NCBI GenBank assembly: GCA_021773115.1 | Contig: JAJFKS010000032.1 | Coordinates: 62,001 to 126,000 of the forward strand | Direction of reading: 5' to 3' | Source of the DNA: Woeseiaceae bacterium | GTDB lineage: Bacteria; Pseudomonadota; Gammaproteobacteria; Steroidobacterales; Woeseiaceae | DNA: 64,000 nt | Shown here: positions 47,728 to 57,164 of the stretch, one piece after another | Position numbering within the stretch: position 1 is the first letter of the stretch | Layout of the letters: each line of letters opens with the position of its first letter | Notes under the pieces: generated by a model | The model's input: the letters and a program-made list of their open reading frames with translations, nothing else | Told to the model about the DNA's origin: nothing | Databases searched by the model: none | Translations under genes and position numbers: made by a program

Positions 47728-48581
47728 TCAATAGCTCGGTATTCCGGTTATCGCCCGCCCCAGGATCAGAGCATGTATGTCGTGCGTACCTTCATAGGTA
47801 TTCACGGTTTCCAGATTTATCATATGCCGCATCACGTGGTATTCGTCCGAAATGCCATTGCCGCCATGCATGTCGCGTGACAATCGAGCGACATCCAGTG
47901 CTTTGCCAACGTTGTTCCGTTTTATCAACGATATCATTTCCGGTGCACTACGCCCCTCATCCATCAGGCGGCCGACCCGCAAACTCGCCTGCAAACCAAG
48001 CGCAATCTCTGTTTCCATATCCGCAAGCTTTTTCTGATAGAGCTGAGTTGCCGCGAGAGGTCGGCCGAACGGGCCCCTCAGCCTTTCGACGTTTGGCAAC
48101 AATGCGGAGTCGGGCACTTCAACATTGTCCATCATTATCATTCCGGTTACAGAAGCGCGTAGCGACAGCTTGCCGTCAATTTGGGGAGCTTCCAGACCCG
48201 GCAAGCCTTTTTCCAGGATAAACCCGCGAATCTTGCCATCGTGGTGCTCCAATTTTGCCCAAATGATGAAAACATCAGCGACCGACAACCGGAGTCAACA
48301 CGTTCTATCTCGCGCGCAATAAGGCCGTATGCGACATGGCTTGCACCGGAACCACCCAATTCCTCAGGCAATGTTGGCCCGAGCAAACCCAGTTCACCCA
48401 TCTCTTGAAAAATTGCCGGGTCCGTAATTTCTCGTGCATATGCATCAACGATTCGCGGCAGCAACTCGCCCTGGGCGTAGGCATTTGCAGCGTCCCTGAT
48501 GAGGCGCTCGTCCTCACCGAGTTGGCCCTCAATCGACAAAGGGTCGGACCAGTCGAATGTACCCGAGGTTTCAGTGGCCAT
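47728..48581 (-). pseudogene. Acyl-CoA dehydrogenase (glutaryl-CoA dehydrogenase-like), two internal deletions
   Basis: N-terminal [20 protein letters not shown] to [11 protein letters not shown] is typical of GcdH. About 70 residues (to the FAD-binding TEPDAGSDP region) are then missing with a frame change; [26 protein letters not shown] and LSLRASVTG continue in another frame. At LRGPFG the sequence jumps in frame to [17 protein letters not shown], removing another 35 or so residues. The catalytic Glu region [16 protein letters not shown] and [16 protein letters not shown] remain. It cannot encode a working enzyme. Confidence 0.85.
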
Positions 48582-48744
48582 GATCGATCAACAGTGTTTT
48601 GCAGAACGAACAATTTGGCACAGGATGTTATCCGGGACCAAATCCCATTTCGAACATAATCATTACCAACAGTCAATTTAGGCGCGGCGTCGGTCTGACA
48701 TTTTCCTCACTTGCGATAGGTGAGTTCGTTGCCAAGCTCGGCGC

Positions 48745-49656
48745 TCAGGATGAGGCTTGCACTTGATAGGACTCGGTTAGCGAAAGTATCCAGTTGCGAA
48801 ATGCGACTACGGGTTCGTAATCGTATTGATTGTTCGGAGAGATCAAATAATAGCCATAGTCACTTTGCGACGGCTCGTCGACAATAATCTCAAGTTCGTT
48901 ATTTGCGAGTTCTGTACCGATCAGGAATTTGGGTAGTAGCCCCGCGCCGAGTCCGGCGACCGCAGCTTGAGAGATGATCGAAAACTGCTCAAAGACCAGG
49001 CCGTGCTCGACGGTGACGGTGGAGTCTATTGCGCGGAACCACGACTCCCAGGCGTCCGGGCGACTTGCCAAATGCAGCAGCGGCAGCTTCGCAATGTCAC
49101 TGACTTTCTCGATCGGGTGATTCTCAAGCATCTTGGGCGAACAAACAGGTACTGACATTTCACCCATCAAAAACGTACTCCGGGTGCCCGGCCAGTCCGG
49201 CAAACCGTAATGAATGGCGACGTGAATGTTCTCATTGGAGAAATCGAAGGGTGACAACTTCGTCACAAAATTCACCGTGATATCCGGGTTTTGCTCGAGG
49301 AATGACGGGAACTTCGGCATTAGCCAGCGGGTACCGAAGGTTGGCAGTATGGCCAGATTCAGCATGCCGGTACGTGGTTTGGTTATTGCCGTGAGTGATG
49401 CGTTCCGAATCAGCTGCAGCGCAGAGTTAATTTCCTGTGCGTACGTTTTACCGACGCTGGTCAGTTGTAACGGTTTGTGGTCTCGCTTGAAAAGTTCGAT
49501 GCCGAGTTGATTCTCAAGCGCGCCAATCTGGCGACTGACAGCCCCCTGGGTCACATTCAACTCATGTGCAGCTGCGGTAAAACTTCCCGCTCTTGCGGCG
49601 GCATCGTATGACATAAGCATACTGATACTGGGTAGAAGTCGTCGTTGATAGGACAT
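48745..49656 (-). CDS. LysR-family regulator (GcvA-like)
   Basis: 303 residues: winged helix at the N-terminus (MLMSYDAAARAGSFTAAAHELNVTQGAVSRQI) and a type 2 periplasmic-binding effector domain (from LNLAILPTFGTRWLMPKF). ATG 49656 is chosen; upstream codons overlap the GntR gene. It lies 28 bases after the GntR gene on the same strand. It may control the DapA/YciI/acyl-CoA dehydrogenase set; inference. Confidence 0.9.
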   Translation of the reverse strand: MSYQRRLLPSISMLMSYDAAARAGSFTAAAHELNVTQGAVSRQIGALENQLGIELFKRDHKPLQLTSVGKTYAQEINSALQLIRNASLTAITKPRTGMLNLAILPTFGTRWLMPKFPSFLEQNPDITVNFVTKLSPFDFSNENIHVAIHYGLPDWPGTRSTFLMGEMSVPVCSPKMLENHPIEKVSDIAKLPLLHLASRPDAWESWFRAIDSTVTVEHGLVFEQFSIISQAAVAGLGAGLLPKFLIGTELANNELEIIVDEPSQSDYGYYLISPNNQYDYEPVVAFRNWILSLTESYQVQASS

Positions 49657-49684
49657 GATGCGTTTCAGGCGAGGCTCAAAGTGT

Positions 49685-50419
49685 CTAGCGCTCCTGCTCC
49701 TCGGTGGCTCTCGCAATCTCCTTGCCGATATCTTCTACATGTCTTTTTGCGAGCACCGATGCCAGTTCGTCATCGGCAGCTATCACAGCCTCCAGGATCG
49801 CCGCGTGCTCCTTCCAATTGCCAGCCATGTTGGGCTCAGGACGATTCGCAAAGATCCATTGCGTTTTTTCGTTCAGGGCCTTCATAAATCCGACAAGGAA
49901 ACGATTTTTACCTGCCACGGCTATCTGGTTGTGGAAAGTGTTGTTGAGCTCGGCCAGCACGGCAACGTCGTTTGTCGCGTCCGCCCGGTTGCCTTCGTTT
50001 AGCAAATGTTGGAGATTGACGCGGACTTCGTCACTACACCGCCGAGCCGCGTATTTCGCGCTCATCCCTTCTAGCTCCGCTCTAAGCTCTATAATTTCCT
50101 GCACTTCATCGACCGTGAGCAACGCAACACGTGCGCCTTTTCTCGGGTTGATTTCTACCAGGCCCTCGACCTCCAATACGCGCAGTGCCTCCCGGACCGG
50201 GTTACGGGACACGTCAAAGGCCTTGGCGAGGCCCACTTCCGTTAGCCGCTCGCCGGTTTTGAACTTGCCGCTCAGGATGGCCGCGCGCAAGGTTTCGGTG
50301 ATCGCCATATTGATCGATTTGTGCGAACTGCCGATGTCCGCCCAGGCGGCGGCAAAGTCCGGCTTGTCTTGATCGTTTTCTGCTTGTTCGTCAGTCATTG
50401 AATTTGCTCGATGGTTCAT
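49685..50419 (-). CDS. GntR-family regulator, FCD subfamily
   Basis: 244 residues. Winged helix at about 35-100 (ITETLRAAILSGKFKTGERLTEVGLAKAFDVSRNPVREALR) and a helical FCD ligand domain with metal-binding His in NTFHNQIAVAG and WKEHAAILEAV. ATG 50398 is an alternative start. It is divergent from the FAD oxidoreductase gene, and the intervening DNA contains two TTGTATAC palindromes that fit this subfamily's operators. Confidence 0.9.
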   Translation of the reverse strand: MNHRANSMTDEQAENDQDKPDFAAAWADIGSSHKSINMAITETLRAAILSGKFKTGERLTEVGLAKAFDVSRNPVREALRVLEVEGLVEINPRKGARVALLTVDEVQEIIELRAELEGMSAKYAARRCSDEVRVNLQHLLNEGNRADATNDVAVLAELNNTFHNQIAVAGKNRFLVGFMKALNEKTQWIFANRPEPNMAGNWKEHAAILEAVIAADDELASVLAKRHVEDIGKEIARATEEQER

Positions 50420-50546
50420 CGGCTAGCATCGACACAAATGCCGCCCGGATTCTTTTCGTGATGGTTGGTAATGGAGGTCGTCCCCGTACTGACCAAAATT
50501 CAGCAGTTTAGCCTGTTAATCTGGCCCCGACTTGATCATAGTGAAC

Positions 50547-50625
50547 ATTGTATACGATAAATGGGTCGTTGGGTGCCCCGGCCTGGTTGCAAAACCCCGA
50601 GCCCTACTGCAATATTGTATACAAT
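50547..50625. promoter_or_regulatory. Two GntR/FCD operator-like palindromes
   Basis: ATTGTATACGAT at 50547-50558 and the perfect palindrome ATTGTATACAAT at 50614-50625, centres 67 bases apart, between the GntR gene and the FAD oxidoreductase. The core TTGTATACAA resembles FCD-subfamily sites. The right-hand site is 56 bases before the oxidoreductase ATG. Confidence 0.7.
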
Positions 50626-50681
50626 GGACAGTTTGTTTTGTAGGCCCACAGCCGTGGGACATGATATTTAGGGGAATCCTG

Positions 50682-51971
50682 ATGGGCAATCGCGTCGTTA
50701 TCGTGGGTGGTGGATGGGCCGGGTCAGCTGCAGCCGTGAGCGCTCGCAAGGCGGGCGCCGATGAAGTGATACTTCTTGAGCGGACAGACAGCCTGCTGGG
50801 CACCGGGCTGGTCGGTGGCATCATGAGAAATAATGGTCGTTTCACGGCGACCGAGGAGATGTTTCAGCTTGGCGGTGGTGACCTGTTCAAGGTATGTGAC
50901 GACAACTCGCGTCACGTCAATATGGAGTTTCCGGGTCACAAACATGCGTCAATTTACGACGTCAATAAGATCGAAGCGGCCGTAAAACGCTGCCTCGTCG
51001 AAAATGGCGTGGAAATCTGGACATTCAGTCGAACCACAGACGTCGAAATAAGCAATGGTTCCATAACGGCCGTTTTTCTCGAGGGCGGAACCCGGGTTGA
51101 AGGTGATGTTTTCATGGACACAACCGGAACCTGCGGTGCACAGACCCTGTGCACAGACAATGGCAATGGCTGCGTCATGTGTGTCATCCGATGCCCGACG
51201 TACGGACCCCGAGTCAGCCTCGCCGGTTTATGCGGAATCGAGGAACGCGATGGCAGGAAACCCGATGGCTCATACGGTGCGATGAGTGGATCCTGCAAAC
51301 TCAGCAAGGAAACAATTGATCCAAAAATAATTGAAGAGCTCGAACGTACCGGCCTGGCGATGATTCCGCTGCCGAAGGAAATGGTCAATGAAAGTAAGCT
51401 CGGATCAAAGGCCTGTGCTCAGTACGCTCTGAAAGAATACGCCGAAAACGTCATTCTGCTCGATACCGGTCACGTCAAACTGATGACACCGTTCACACCG
51501 CTGCATGAACTGCGGCAATTGCCGGGTATGGAAGAGGTCAAATACGTTGATCCTTACGCCGGAACCGTCGGCAATTCCATGCGCTTTGCAAATATATCGC
51601 CTCGTGACGACGCGCTTCAGGTCATTGGAGACATCGATAACCTGTTTTGTGGCGGCGAGAAGGCGGGACTACTCGTAGGTCACACGGAAGCAATGGTGAC
51701 CGGCGCAATCGGAGCCCATAACGCTGTTCGAGCGATGGCAGGTAAGGAACTCCTGAAAATCTCCACGAAACTGACCGTCGGTGACGCGATCAAGAATGTG
51801 CGTGAAGAAATGGACCAGGAAGGTGGTATGGGTAAGAAATACACGTTTTCCGGTTCTGTCTACTTCAATCGAATGAAGGACAAGAATCTCTACATTACAG
51901 ATGTTGAAGCGATAAAGAAGCGTGTGGCGAAAGCTGGGTTGACCGGAGTACTCGAGCAAAAGGTCGCTTAG
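50682..51971 (+). CDS. FAD-dependent oxidoreductase
   Basis: 429 residues. N-terminal FAD fold MGNRVVIVGGGWAGSAAAVSAR, with ILLERTDSLLGTGLVGG and a C-terminal CGGEKAGLLVGHTEAMVTGAIGA resembling FAD_oxidored/GidA-like proteins. A cysteine cluster (CGAQTLC, CVMCVIRC, about 150-170) could bind a metal centre or disulfide. The substrate is unknown. The ATG follows GGGGAATCCTG; the frame upstream crosses the operators. A ferredoxin follows after 2 bases. Confidence 0.82.
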   Translation: MGNRVVIVGGGWAGSAAAVSARKAGADEVILLERTDSLLGTGLVGGIMRNNGRFTATEEMFQLGGGDLFKVCDDNSRHVNMEFPGHKHASIYDVNKIEAAVKRCLVENGVEIWTFSRTTDVEISNGSITAVFLEGGTRVEGDVFMDTTGTCGAQTLCTDNGNGCVMCVIRCPTYGPRVSLAGLCGIEERDGRKPDGSYGAMSGSCKLSKETIDPKIIEELERTGLAMIPLPKEMVNESKLGSKACAQYALKEYAENVILLDTGHVKLMTPFTPLHELRQLPGMEEVKYVDPYAGTVGNSMRFANISPRDDALQVIGDIDNLFCGGEKAGLLVGHTEAMVTGAIGAHNAVRAMAGKELLKISTKLTVGDAIKNVREEMDQEGGMGKKYTFSGSVYFNRMKDKNLYITDVEAIKKRVAKAGLTGVLEQKVA

Positions 51972-51973
51972 TC

Positions 51974-52264
51974 GTGTCATACATGATCACTGCCGAGTGC
52001 GTCAACTGTAGTGCCTGTGAACAGGAGTGCCCCGTACAGGCAATTTCTGCCGCCGCCGACCAGTACGTCATCGACCCGAACGTCTGCGTTGACTGCGAAG
52101 GCTATTTTGAAGAAGCGCGTTGCAAATGGGCTTGCCCTGTCAATGCCTGTATCCCGGAACGAGAAACCTATCTCGCGCGAGCCGCGACAATGATCGTCAA
52201 GGGCGTAAGGCCAGTGATATTCAAGAACGGTGATTCGGTCGGCGGAAAAGTATTGTCGGATTAG
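51974..52264 (+). CDS. 2[4Fe-4S] ferredoxin
   Basis: 96 residues, GTG start. Two cluster motifs: CVNCSACEQECP and CVDCEGYFEEARCKWACP, the second with an insertion as in Alvin-type ferredoxins. A tail of about 40 residues follows. It lies between the FAD oxidoreductase and the TPP enzyme and is presumably their electron partner. Confidence 0.87.
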   Translation: MSYMITAECVNCSACEQECPVQAISAAADQYVIDPNVCVDCEGYFEEARCKWACPVNACIPERETYLARAATMIVKGVRPVIFKNGDSVGGKVLSD

Positions 52265-52328
52265 AAATGAGTCTGCTCGGAACTCACGGTTCGGGTGGAA
52301 TACGTATAGATCATGGAGAAGTTAGAGA

Positions 52329-54071
52329 ATGTTAGGTTCTGAAGTACTGGTAAAGATGTTAACGGGGTACGGGGTAGACACCATTTTTGGCGTTCCCGGC
52401 GACACTAACGTTCCGCTTTACACGGCACTGGATGCCGCCAAAGGAGAGATTCGGCATGTCATGGCGCGAGATGAGCGCGGTGCCGGGTTCATGGCAGATG
52501 CCTATGCACGCGTTTCGAACAAGGTCGGCGTATTCGAAGCCCCGTCCGGCGCTGGCGCAATGTATTCCTTGCCCCCGCTTGCCGAGTCGAACGCATCGTC
52601 CGTTGCAGTGATTCTCTTTACCATCGATGTTCCGCTAATTTGTGAAGGCAGGGGAGTCATCACAGAATTGGACTGCAAGGCGCTTTTTGAACCCGTCTCC
52701 AAAGCTTCCATACAGGTAAAGTCAGCAGAGAAAATTCCAGAAATTGTACGTCGCGCATTCCGTACCGCAACGACAGGAAAGCCTGGTGCAGTTCACGTGG
52801 TCGTGCCTGAAGACATGCTGAAAGCGGAAGTTGATCCAAGCAAGATCTCGTTGCATGTCGAAGAAGAGTGCAAGACATTTCCGTCGATTCGGTCGGTCGG
52901 ACCATCCGAAAAAATGCGGGAAATCCTGACGCTACTGTCGCAGGCAGAACGACCTTTGCTTGTTGCCGGTGGAGGCGTCAATCGTTCCATGGCGCAGCCC
53001 GAACTGCTGAAATTCATCAATCGATTCCAGGTCCCGGTCGTCAGCACGATTACTGGCCAGGGTGCTATTGAGCCGAACCATCCGCTGGAGATCGGTGTTA
53101 TTGGCGACAACGGTTTCCATCCACACGCGAACAAGGCGCTTGACGAGTCGGATCTGACGATATACCTCGGATCAAAAGTTGGCTCGGTTGTGACAATCGG
53201 CTGGACGTTCCCGAGTGAACGTGCCGACAGAAAAATAATTCAAGTCGATATAGACGCGGACGTACTGTCAAACAATACGCGGAATACGCTTTCCATTTTC
53301 GGCGATATCAAAGCCGTGCTGGCGGAAGTCCTGAAAATTGACGACATCAAGGTGGGTGACTACTCGAAGTGGATTGCCGAGGTGAATGGCTGGAGACGTA
53401 ATTTCTGGATAAATGCCGAGCCTCTTTTCAACGAAAGGACAAAGCCGGTACGACCCGAACCGGTCGTAAAGGCATTCAACGACCGCATCAAGGGTGCAGT
53501 GAATATTCTGTCGGATGCCGGCACGCCAACGCCCTACATGACCCGCTTTCTTCGACTCGCTGACCCAGGGTCACGCTTTATAATTCCACGAGCGTTCGGG
53601 GGCCTGGGTTATGCGATACCAGCTGTTGTTGGCGCGTGGATGGCGGACCCTGATAAACGACCAATCGGCCTGTTCGGTGATGGATCGCTCGGCATGACGG
53701 CAGGTGAACTGGAGACACTGGTTCGCTTGAAGTGTCCTGCCCTACTCGTTCATTTTAATAACGCTTGCTTCGGCTGGATCAAAGGTCTGCAAAGACTCGA
53801 CGGCTATGATAATGACAATTGCTACTCGGTAGACTTTGACGCTACGAAGGCGAGTGCTGTCGCTGAAGCGTTTGGTATGAAGGCCTGGCACGTTACGGAC
53901 ATGGATGAATTGGAGGCTGCCATGGACGAAGCCTTTGCCTATGATGGTCCATGCCTGATCGATATTGTTGTTGAATCGTTGGCAGAACGAGTGCCGCCGG
54001 TTTATTCGTGGTTGAAAAAGCGCGGCGAAGACCCGTTGTCGAATAAGGCTGATGCAGTGTGGTATAGCTAG
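52329..54071 (+). CDS. Thiamine pyrophosphate enzyme, acetolactate synthase-like
   Basis: 580 residues with the three-domain TPP decarboxylase/ligase layout. FGVPGDTNVPLYTAL; activating Glu49 in ARDERGAGFMADAYAR; TPP-Mg motif GLFGDGSLGMTAGE...NNACFGW. It acts on a 2-oxo acid, by carboligation or decarboxylation; lack of a small regulatory subunit argues against biosynthetic acetolactate synthase. It starts 64 bases after the ferredoxin, and rseC follows within 22 bases. Confidence 0.88.
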   Translation: MLGSEVLVKMLTGYGVDTIFGVPGDTNVPLYTALDAAKGEIRHVMARDERGAGFMADAYARVSNKVGVFEAPSGAGAMYSLPPLAESNASSVAVILFTIDVPLICEGRGVITELDCKALFEPVSKASIQVKSAEKIPEIVRRAFRTATTGKPGAVHVVVPEDMLKAEVDPSKISLHVEEECKTFPSIRSVGPSEKMREILTLLSQAERPLLVAGGGVNRSMAQPELLKFINRFQVPVVSTITGQGAIEPNHPLEIGVIGDNGFHPHANKALDESDLTIYLGSKVGSVVTIGWTFPSERADRKIIQVDIDADVLSNNTRNTLSIFGDIKAVLAEVLKIDDIKVGDYSKWIAEVNGWRRNFWINAEPLFNERTKPVRPEPVVKAFNDRIKGAVNILSDAGTPTPYMTRFLRLADPGSRFIIPRAFGGLGYAIPAVVGAWMADPDKRPIGLFGDGSLGMTAGELETLVRLKCPALLVHFNNACFGWIKGLQRLDGYDNDNCYSVDFDATKASAVAEAFGMKAWHVTDMDELEAAMDEAFAYDGPCLIDIVVESLAERVPPVYSWLKKRGEDPLSNKADAVWYS

Positions 54072-54093
54072 GCCAGGAGGTATCCGAGATCAG

Positions 54094-54618
54094 ATGAAAA
54101 CAGTTGAATGTACCGACATTGAGCGAGAGGATTCTGGCGAAGTAGACCTGGCACGGGCGGTCGTGACTGTGGTTTCAGTTGAAGGCGAAAGAGTCCACGT
54201 TGAGTCATCCGGAACCGCTGCCTGCGGTCAGTGTGCGAGCTCCGGCGGTTGCGGAACCAAGTCCTTGCTAGCGTTCTTCGGCAATAAATCGATCCCACTG
54301 GTTTTGGACAACAATCTCGGTGCCAGGGTTGGCGACCAGATCGAAATTGGTATCGAGCACAGCAAGATCCTGAAAATTTCTGCGCTATCTTACCTGTTGC
54401 CGATCATCGGCCTGCTGGGTGGAGGCGCCCTGAGTTCTGTCGCGAAGACAAGTGATGTCATCGCATTCGGCTTGGGGCTGATGGGTCTTGGTATCGGCTT
54501 TGCGTACAGTCGTCACCTCTATAGTTCGGAGCGGTGGGAGCGTGAGATTCTCCCCGTTTGCATGCGAGTGGTTTCTTCCGGCGATGAGCAGTACGTCGAT
54601 TTAAAGACGCTAAGCTAA
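54094..54618 (+). CDS. rseC: RseC/SoxR-reducing-system family protein
   Basis: 174 residues. A cysteine-rich N-terminal part (AACGQCASSGGCGTKSLL) and two transmembrane helices (about 95-115 and 120-140). RseC-like proteins occur with Rnf/Rsx operons and are thought to help assemble or regulate the redox complex. AGGAGG at 54075-54080 precedes the ATG by 13 bases; the open frame begins further upstream within the TPP gene. 18 bases before rnfA. Confidence 0.85.
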   Translation: MKTVECTDIEREDSGEVDLARAVVTVVSVEGERVHVESSGTAACGQCASSGGCGTKSLLAFFGNKSIPLVLDNNLGARVGDQIEIGIEHSKILKISALSYLLPIIGLLGGGALSSVAKTSDVIAFGLGLMGLGIGFAYSRHLYSSERWEREILPVCMRVVSSGDEQYVDLKTLS

Positions 54619-54636
54619 GGATCACTGGAGACGCAA

Positions 54637-55215
54637 ATGAAAGAATATGCTTTGCTCATTATTGCTACGGCACTGGTCAACAATGTTGTCCTGGTGAAGT
54701 TCCTCGGACTGTGCCCATTCATGGGTGTCTCCAACAAAATTGATACGGCAATCGGGATGGGTTTTGCGACAACCTTCGTTCTGACACTGTCCGCGGTCGC
54801 TAGCTGGGCATTGAACACCTTTGTTCTTGAGCCTTTGAATGTCGAGTTTTTGCGGATCCTCACGTTTATTCTGGTCATCGCGGCCGTCGTGCAATTCACA
54901 GAAGTCTTTATCAAAAAAGTGTCGCCGATGCTCTACCAGGTGCTGGGCATATTCTTGCCGCTGATTACCACAAACTGTGCCGTACTGGGTGTCGCATTAT
55001 TGAATACGCAGGAGTCGCATACGTTCATGCAAAGCCTCGTGTACGGCCTCGCGTCGGCGCTGGGTTTCACATTGGTGATGGTTATTTTCGCCGGCTTGCG
55101 GGAACGACTGGCTTCAGCTGACGTACCGGAAAGTTTTGAGGGGGCACCGATCGGATTCGTGACGGCAGGATTATTGGCACTGGCTTTTCTCGGTTTTGCC
55201 GGGCTGGCAAGTTAA
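54637..55215 (+). CDS. rnfA: Ion-translocating ferredoxin:NAD oxidoreductase subunit A
   Basis: 192 residues, six transmembrane helices. Family signature [20 protein letters not shown] and [20 protein letters not shown], with a membrane iron-cluster Cys in each. RnfA and RnfE form the core that couples electron flow to ion movement. First structural gene of the Rnf operon, in the order A-B-C-D-G-E. Confidence 0.96.
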   Translation: MKEYALLIIATALVNNVVLVKFLGLCPFMGVSNKIDTAIGMGFATTFVLTLSAVASWALNTFVLEPLNVEFLRILTFILVIAAVVQFTEVFIKKVSPMLYQVLGIFLPLITTNCAVLGVALLNTQESHTFMQSLVYGLASALGFTLVMVIFAGLRERLASADVPESFEGAPIGFVTAGLLALAFLGFAGLAS

Positions 55216-55227
55216 TGGGGAACGACA

Positions 55228-55776
55228 ATGATTGAGGCAGTACTCACATTGACGGCGCTCGGTGTTGTCCTGGGCGTCGTGCTTGGTTTGGCTGCGCGCT
55301 TTTTCAAGGTCGAGGGCAATCCACTGATTGATGAAGTTGAAGCGATCCTGCCCGGGATTCAATGTGCTCAGTGCGGCTATCCGGGTTGCAGGCCATATGC
55401 CGAGGCAATCGTGAACGATGGTGAGGTGGTCACGAATTGCCCGCCAGGTGGAATGTCCACCGCCGCATTGCTGGCAGAGAAAATGGGTGTGGATCTTGAT
55501 TTATCGTCGATGGAAGAAAAAGAAAAGACGATCGCCTTCGTCGATGAATCCATCTGTATTGGTTGCACCCGATGCTTCCAGGTTTGTCCGACGGATTCCC
55601 TGTTGGGGGCGCCGCAGCAGGTTCATACGGTTATTCCGGAAGTTTGCACGTCATGCGAAGAGTGTATTCCGATGTGCCCGACCGGGGCCCTTAGCATGGT
55701 GCCGATTGAAACCACAGTTCAGACCTGGCACTGGCACAAGCCGGATTCTCCAGGGCATCAGGCTCGCACACGATGA
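55228..55776 (+). CDS. rnfB: Rnf complex subunit B (ferredoxin-like)
   Basis: 182 residues. An N-terminal membrane helix precedes a [4Fe-4S] domain (CAQCGYPGC...NCPPGG), then two ferredoxin clusters (CIGCTRCFQVCPTDS and CTSCEECIPMCPTGA). It is the entry or exit point for ferredoxin electrons. Overlaps rnfC by 4 bases. Confidence 0.96.
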   Translation: MIEAVLTLTALGVVLGVVLGLAARFFKVEGNPLIDEVEAILPGIQCAQCGYPGCRPYAEAIVNDGEVVTNCPPGGMSTAALLAEKMGVDLDLSSMEEKEKTIAFVDESICIGCTRCFQVCPTDSLLGAPQQVHTVIPEVCTSCEECIPMCPTGALSMVPIETTVQTWHWHKPDSPGHQARTR

Positions 55777-57164
55777 ATATATTTGGTATCCGTGGCGGGG
55801 CGAAAGTCAGTGGTCGAAAAGAGCTCACGGCCGAAACGCCCGTGGAGAAGCTACCAATGCCGCGGCTGTTACATGTTCCGTTGCAGCAACATGTTGGCTC
55901 GCCTGCGGTGCCCATCGTGTCGGTTGGCAGTCGAGTGAAAAAAGGGCAACTTATTGCCGAAAGCAAGGGCGCTGTGTCAGCGCCGGTGCATGCGCCGACG
56001 TCCGGTTTTGTTACGAGAATTGGCAATCATCTTGCACCACATCCATCCGGATTGCCGGTCCTTACGTTGTCGATGGAACCGGACGGGCGCGACGAGTGGT
56101 GCAAGCTTCCAGAACCTCTGGAGCTTGAGACGGCCAGTCCGAAAGAAATCGCAGAGCGCGTCTCCGAGGCGGGTGTCGTCGGTATGGGTGGGGCTGCTTT
56201 TCCATCCGCCGTCAAGCTGTCAATGGGCGACAAATACGACCTCGACAGCCTGATTCTTAACGGCGCTGAATGCGAACCCTATCTGACCTGTGACGATCGG
56301 CTAATGCGGGAGCGTGCCGACGAGACGATTATCGGGACTCGTTACATGATGAAGGCACTGGGTGTATCAAAGGCGTATATCGCTATTGAGGACAATAAGC
56401 CTGCGTCATTCAAATCGATGCAAGTTGCGGCCGGCGAAAATTCCGGTATCGAAGTTGTTTACGTTCCTGCTCGATATCCCATGGGTTCGTCCGCGCATCT
56501 TGTGCAGGCCATTACCGGACGAGAAACGCCGGCCAGCGGCAGAACGGCGGATCTCGGCGTTATTGTTAATAATGTTGCAACGGCATTCGCTGTGTATGAG
56601 GCCTGTAAGTTAGGGCGTCCGTTGATATCGCGTATTGTCACTTTGAGCGGTGAGGCAGTGAAGCGACCTGCAAATTACGAAGTATTGGTCGGCACGCCAG
56701 CTTCGGATTTGATGAAACAAAGCGGCGGTCTGATTGAGGAGCCGAAACAACTACTTATGGGTGGGCCCATGATGGGACAGCCACTACCGAATCTTGATAT
56801 ACCAATCGTAAAGGGAACGTCAGGAATACTGGCGCTGCGCGGTACCGAAATTCCCGAGCAAAACATCATGCCCTGCATTGGCTGCGGAAGTTGCGTTACG
56901 GTTTGTCCTGCCGGCCTTCTGCCCATGGAGATGATGAACCGACTTGATCACGAGGATGTGGATGGCGCGGACGAGATCGGGCTTCGTGACTGTATCAGTT
57001 GCGGATCTTGCAACTATGTTTGCCCATCTCACATTCCGCTTGTGCAGTTTTTTAACTATGGAAAAGGGCGACTCAAAGAGCAGGACACGGACAAAGCCAG
57101 GCATGTCAAGATCAAGGTTCTTACAGAAGCTCGTGAGAAACGGCTCGAAAAGCGAGCGCCATGA
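55773..57164 (+). CDS. rnfC: Rnf complex subunit C
   Basis: 463 residues, the NADH- and FMN-binding subunit. GVVGMGGAAFPSAVKL and LILNGAECEPYLTCDD are nucleotide/flavin motifs; two clusters CIGCGSCVTVCP and CISCGSCNYVCP lie near residues 365-410. It lacks the long Ala-rich C-terminal extension of enteric RsxC. Overlaps its neighbours by 4 bases each. Confidence 0.96.
   Translation: MNIFGIRGGAKVSGRKELTAETPVEKLPMPRLLHVPLQQHVGSPAVPIVSVGSRVKKGQLIAESKGAVSAPVHAPTSGFVTRIGNHLAPHPSGLPVLTLSMEPDGRDEWCKLPEPLELETASPKEIAERVSEAGVVGMGGAAFPSAVKLSMGDKYDLDSLILNGAECEPYLTCDDRLMRERADETIIGTRYMMKALGVSKAYIAIEDNKPASFKSMQVAAGENSGIEVVYVPARYPMGSSAHLVQAITGRETPASGRTADLGVIVNNVATAFAVYEACKLGRPLISRIVTLSGEAVKRPANYEVLVGTPASDLMKQSGGLIEEPKQLLMGGPMMGQPLPNLDIPIVKGTSGILALRGTEIPEQNIMPCIGCGSCVTVCPAGLLPMEMMNRLDHEDVDGADEIGLRDCISCGSCNYVCPSHIPLVQFFNYGKGRLKEQDTDKARHVKIKVLTEAREKRLEKRAP

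Noticed and set aside
52329..54071. Annotation as acetolactate synthase IlvB/IlvI
   Set aside because: There is no small subunit or ilv neighbour; the ferredoxin and FAD oxidoreductase context points to another reaction.
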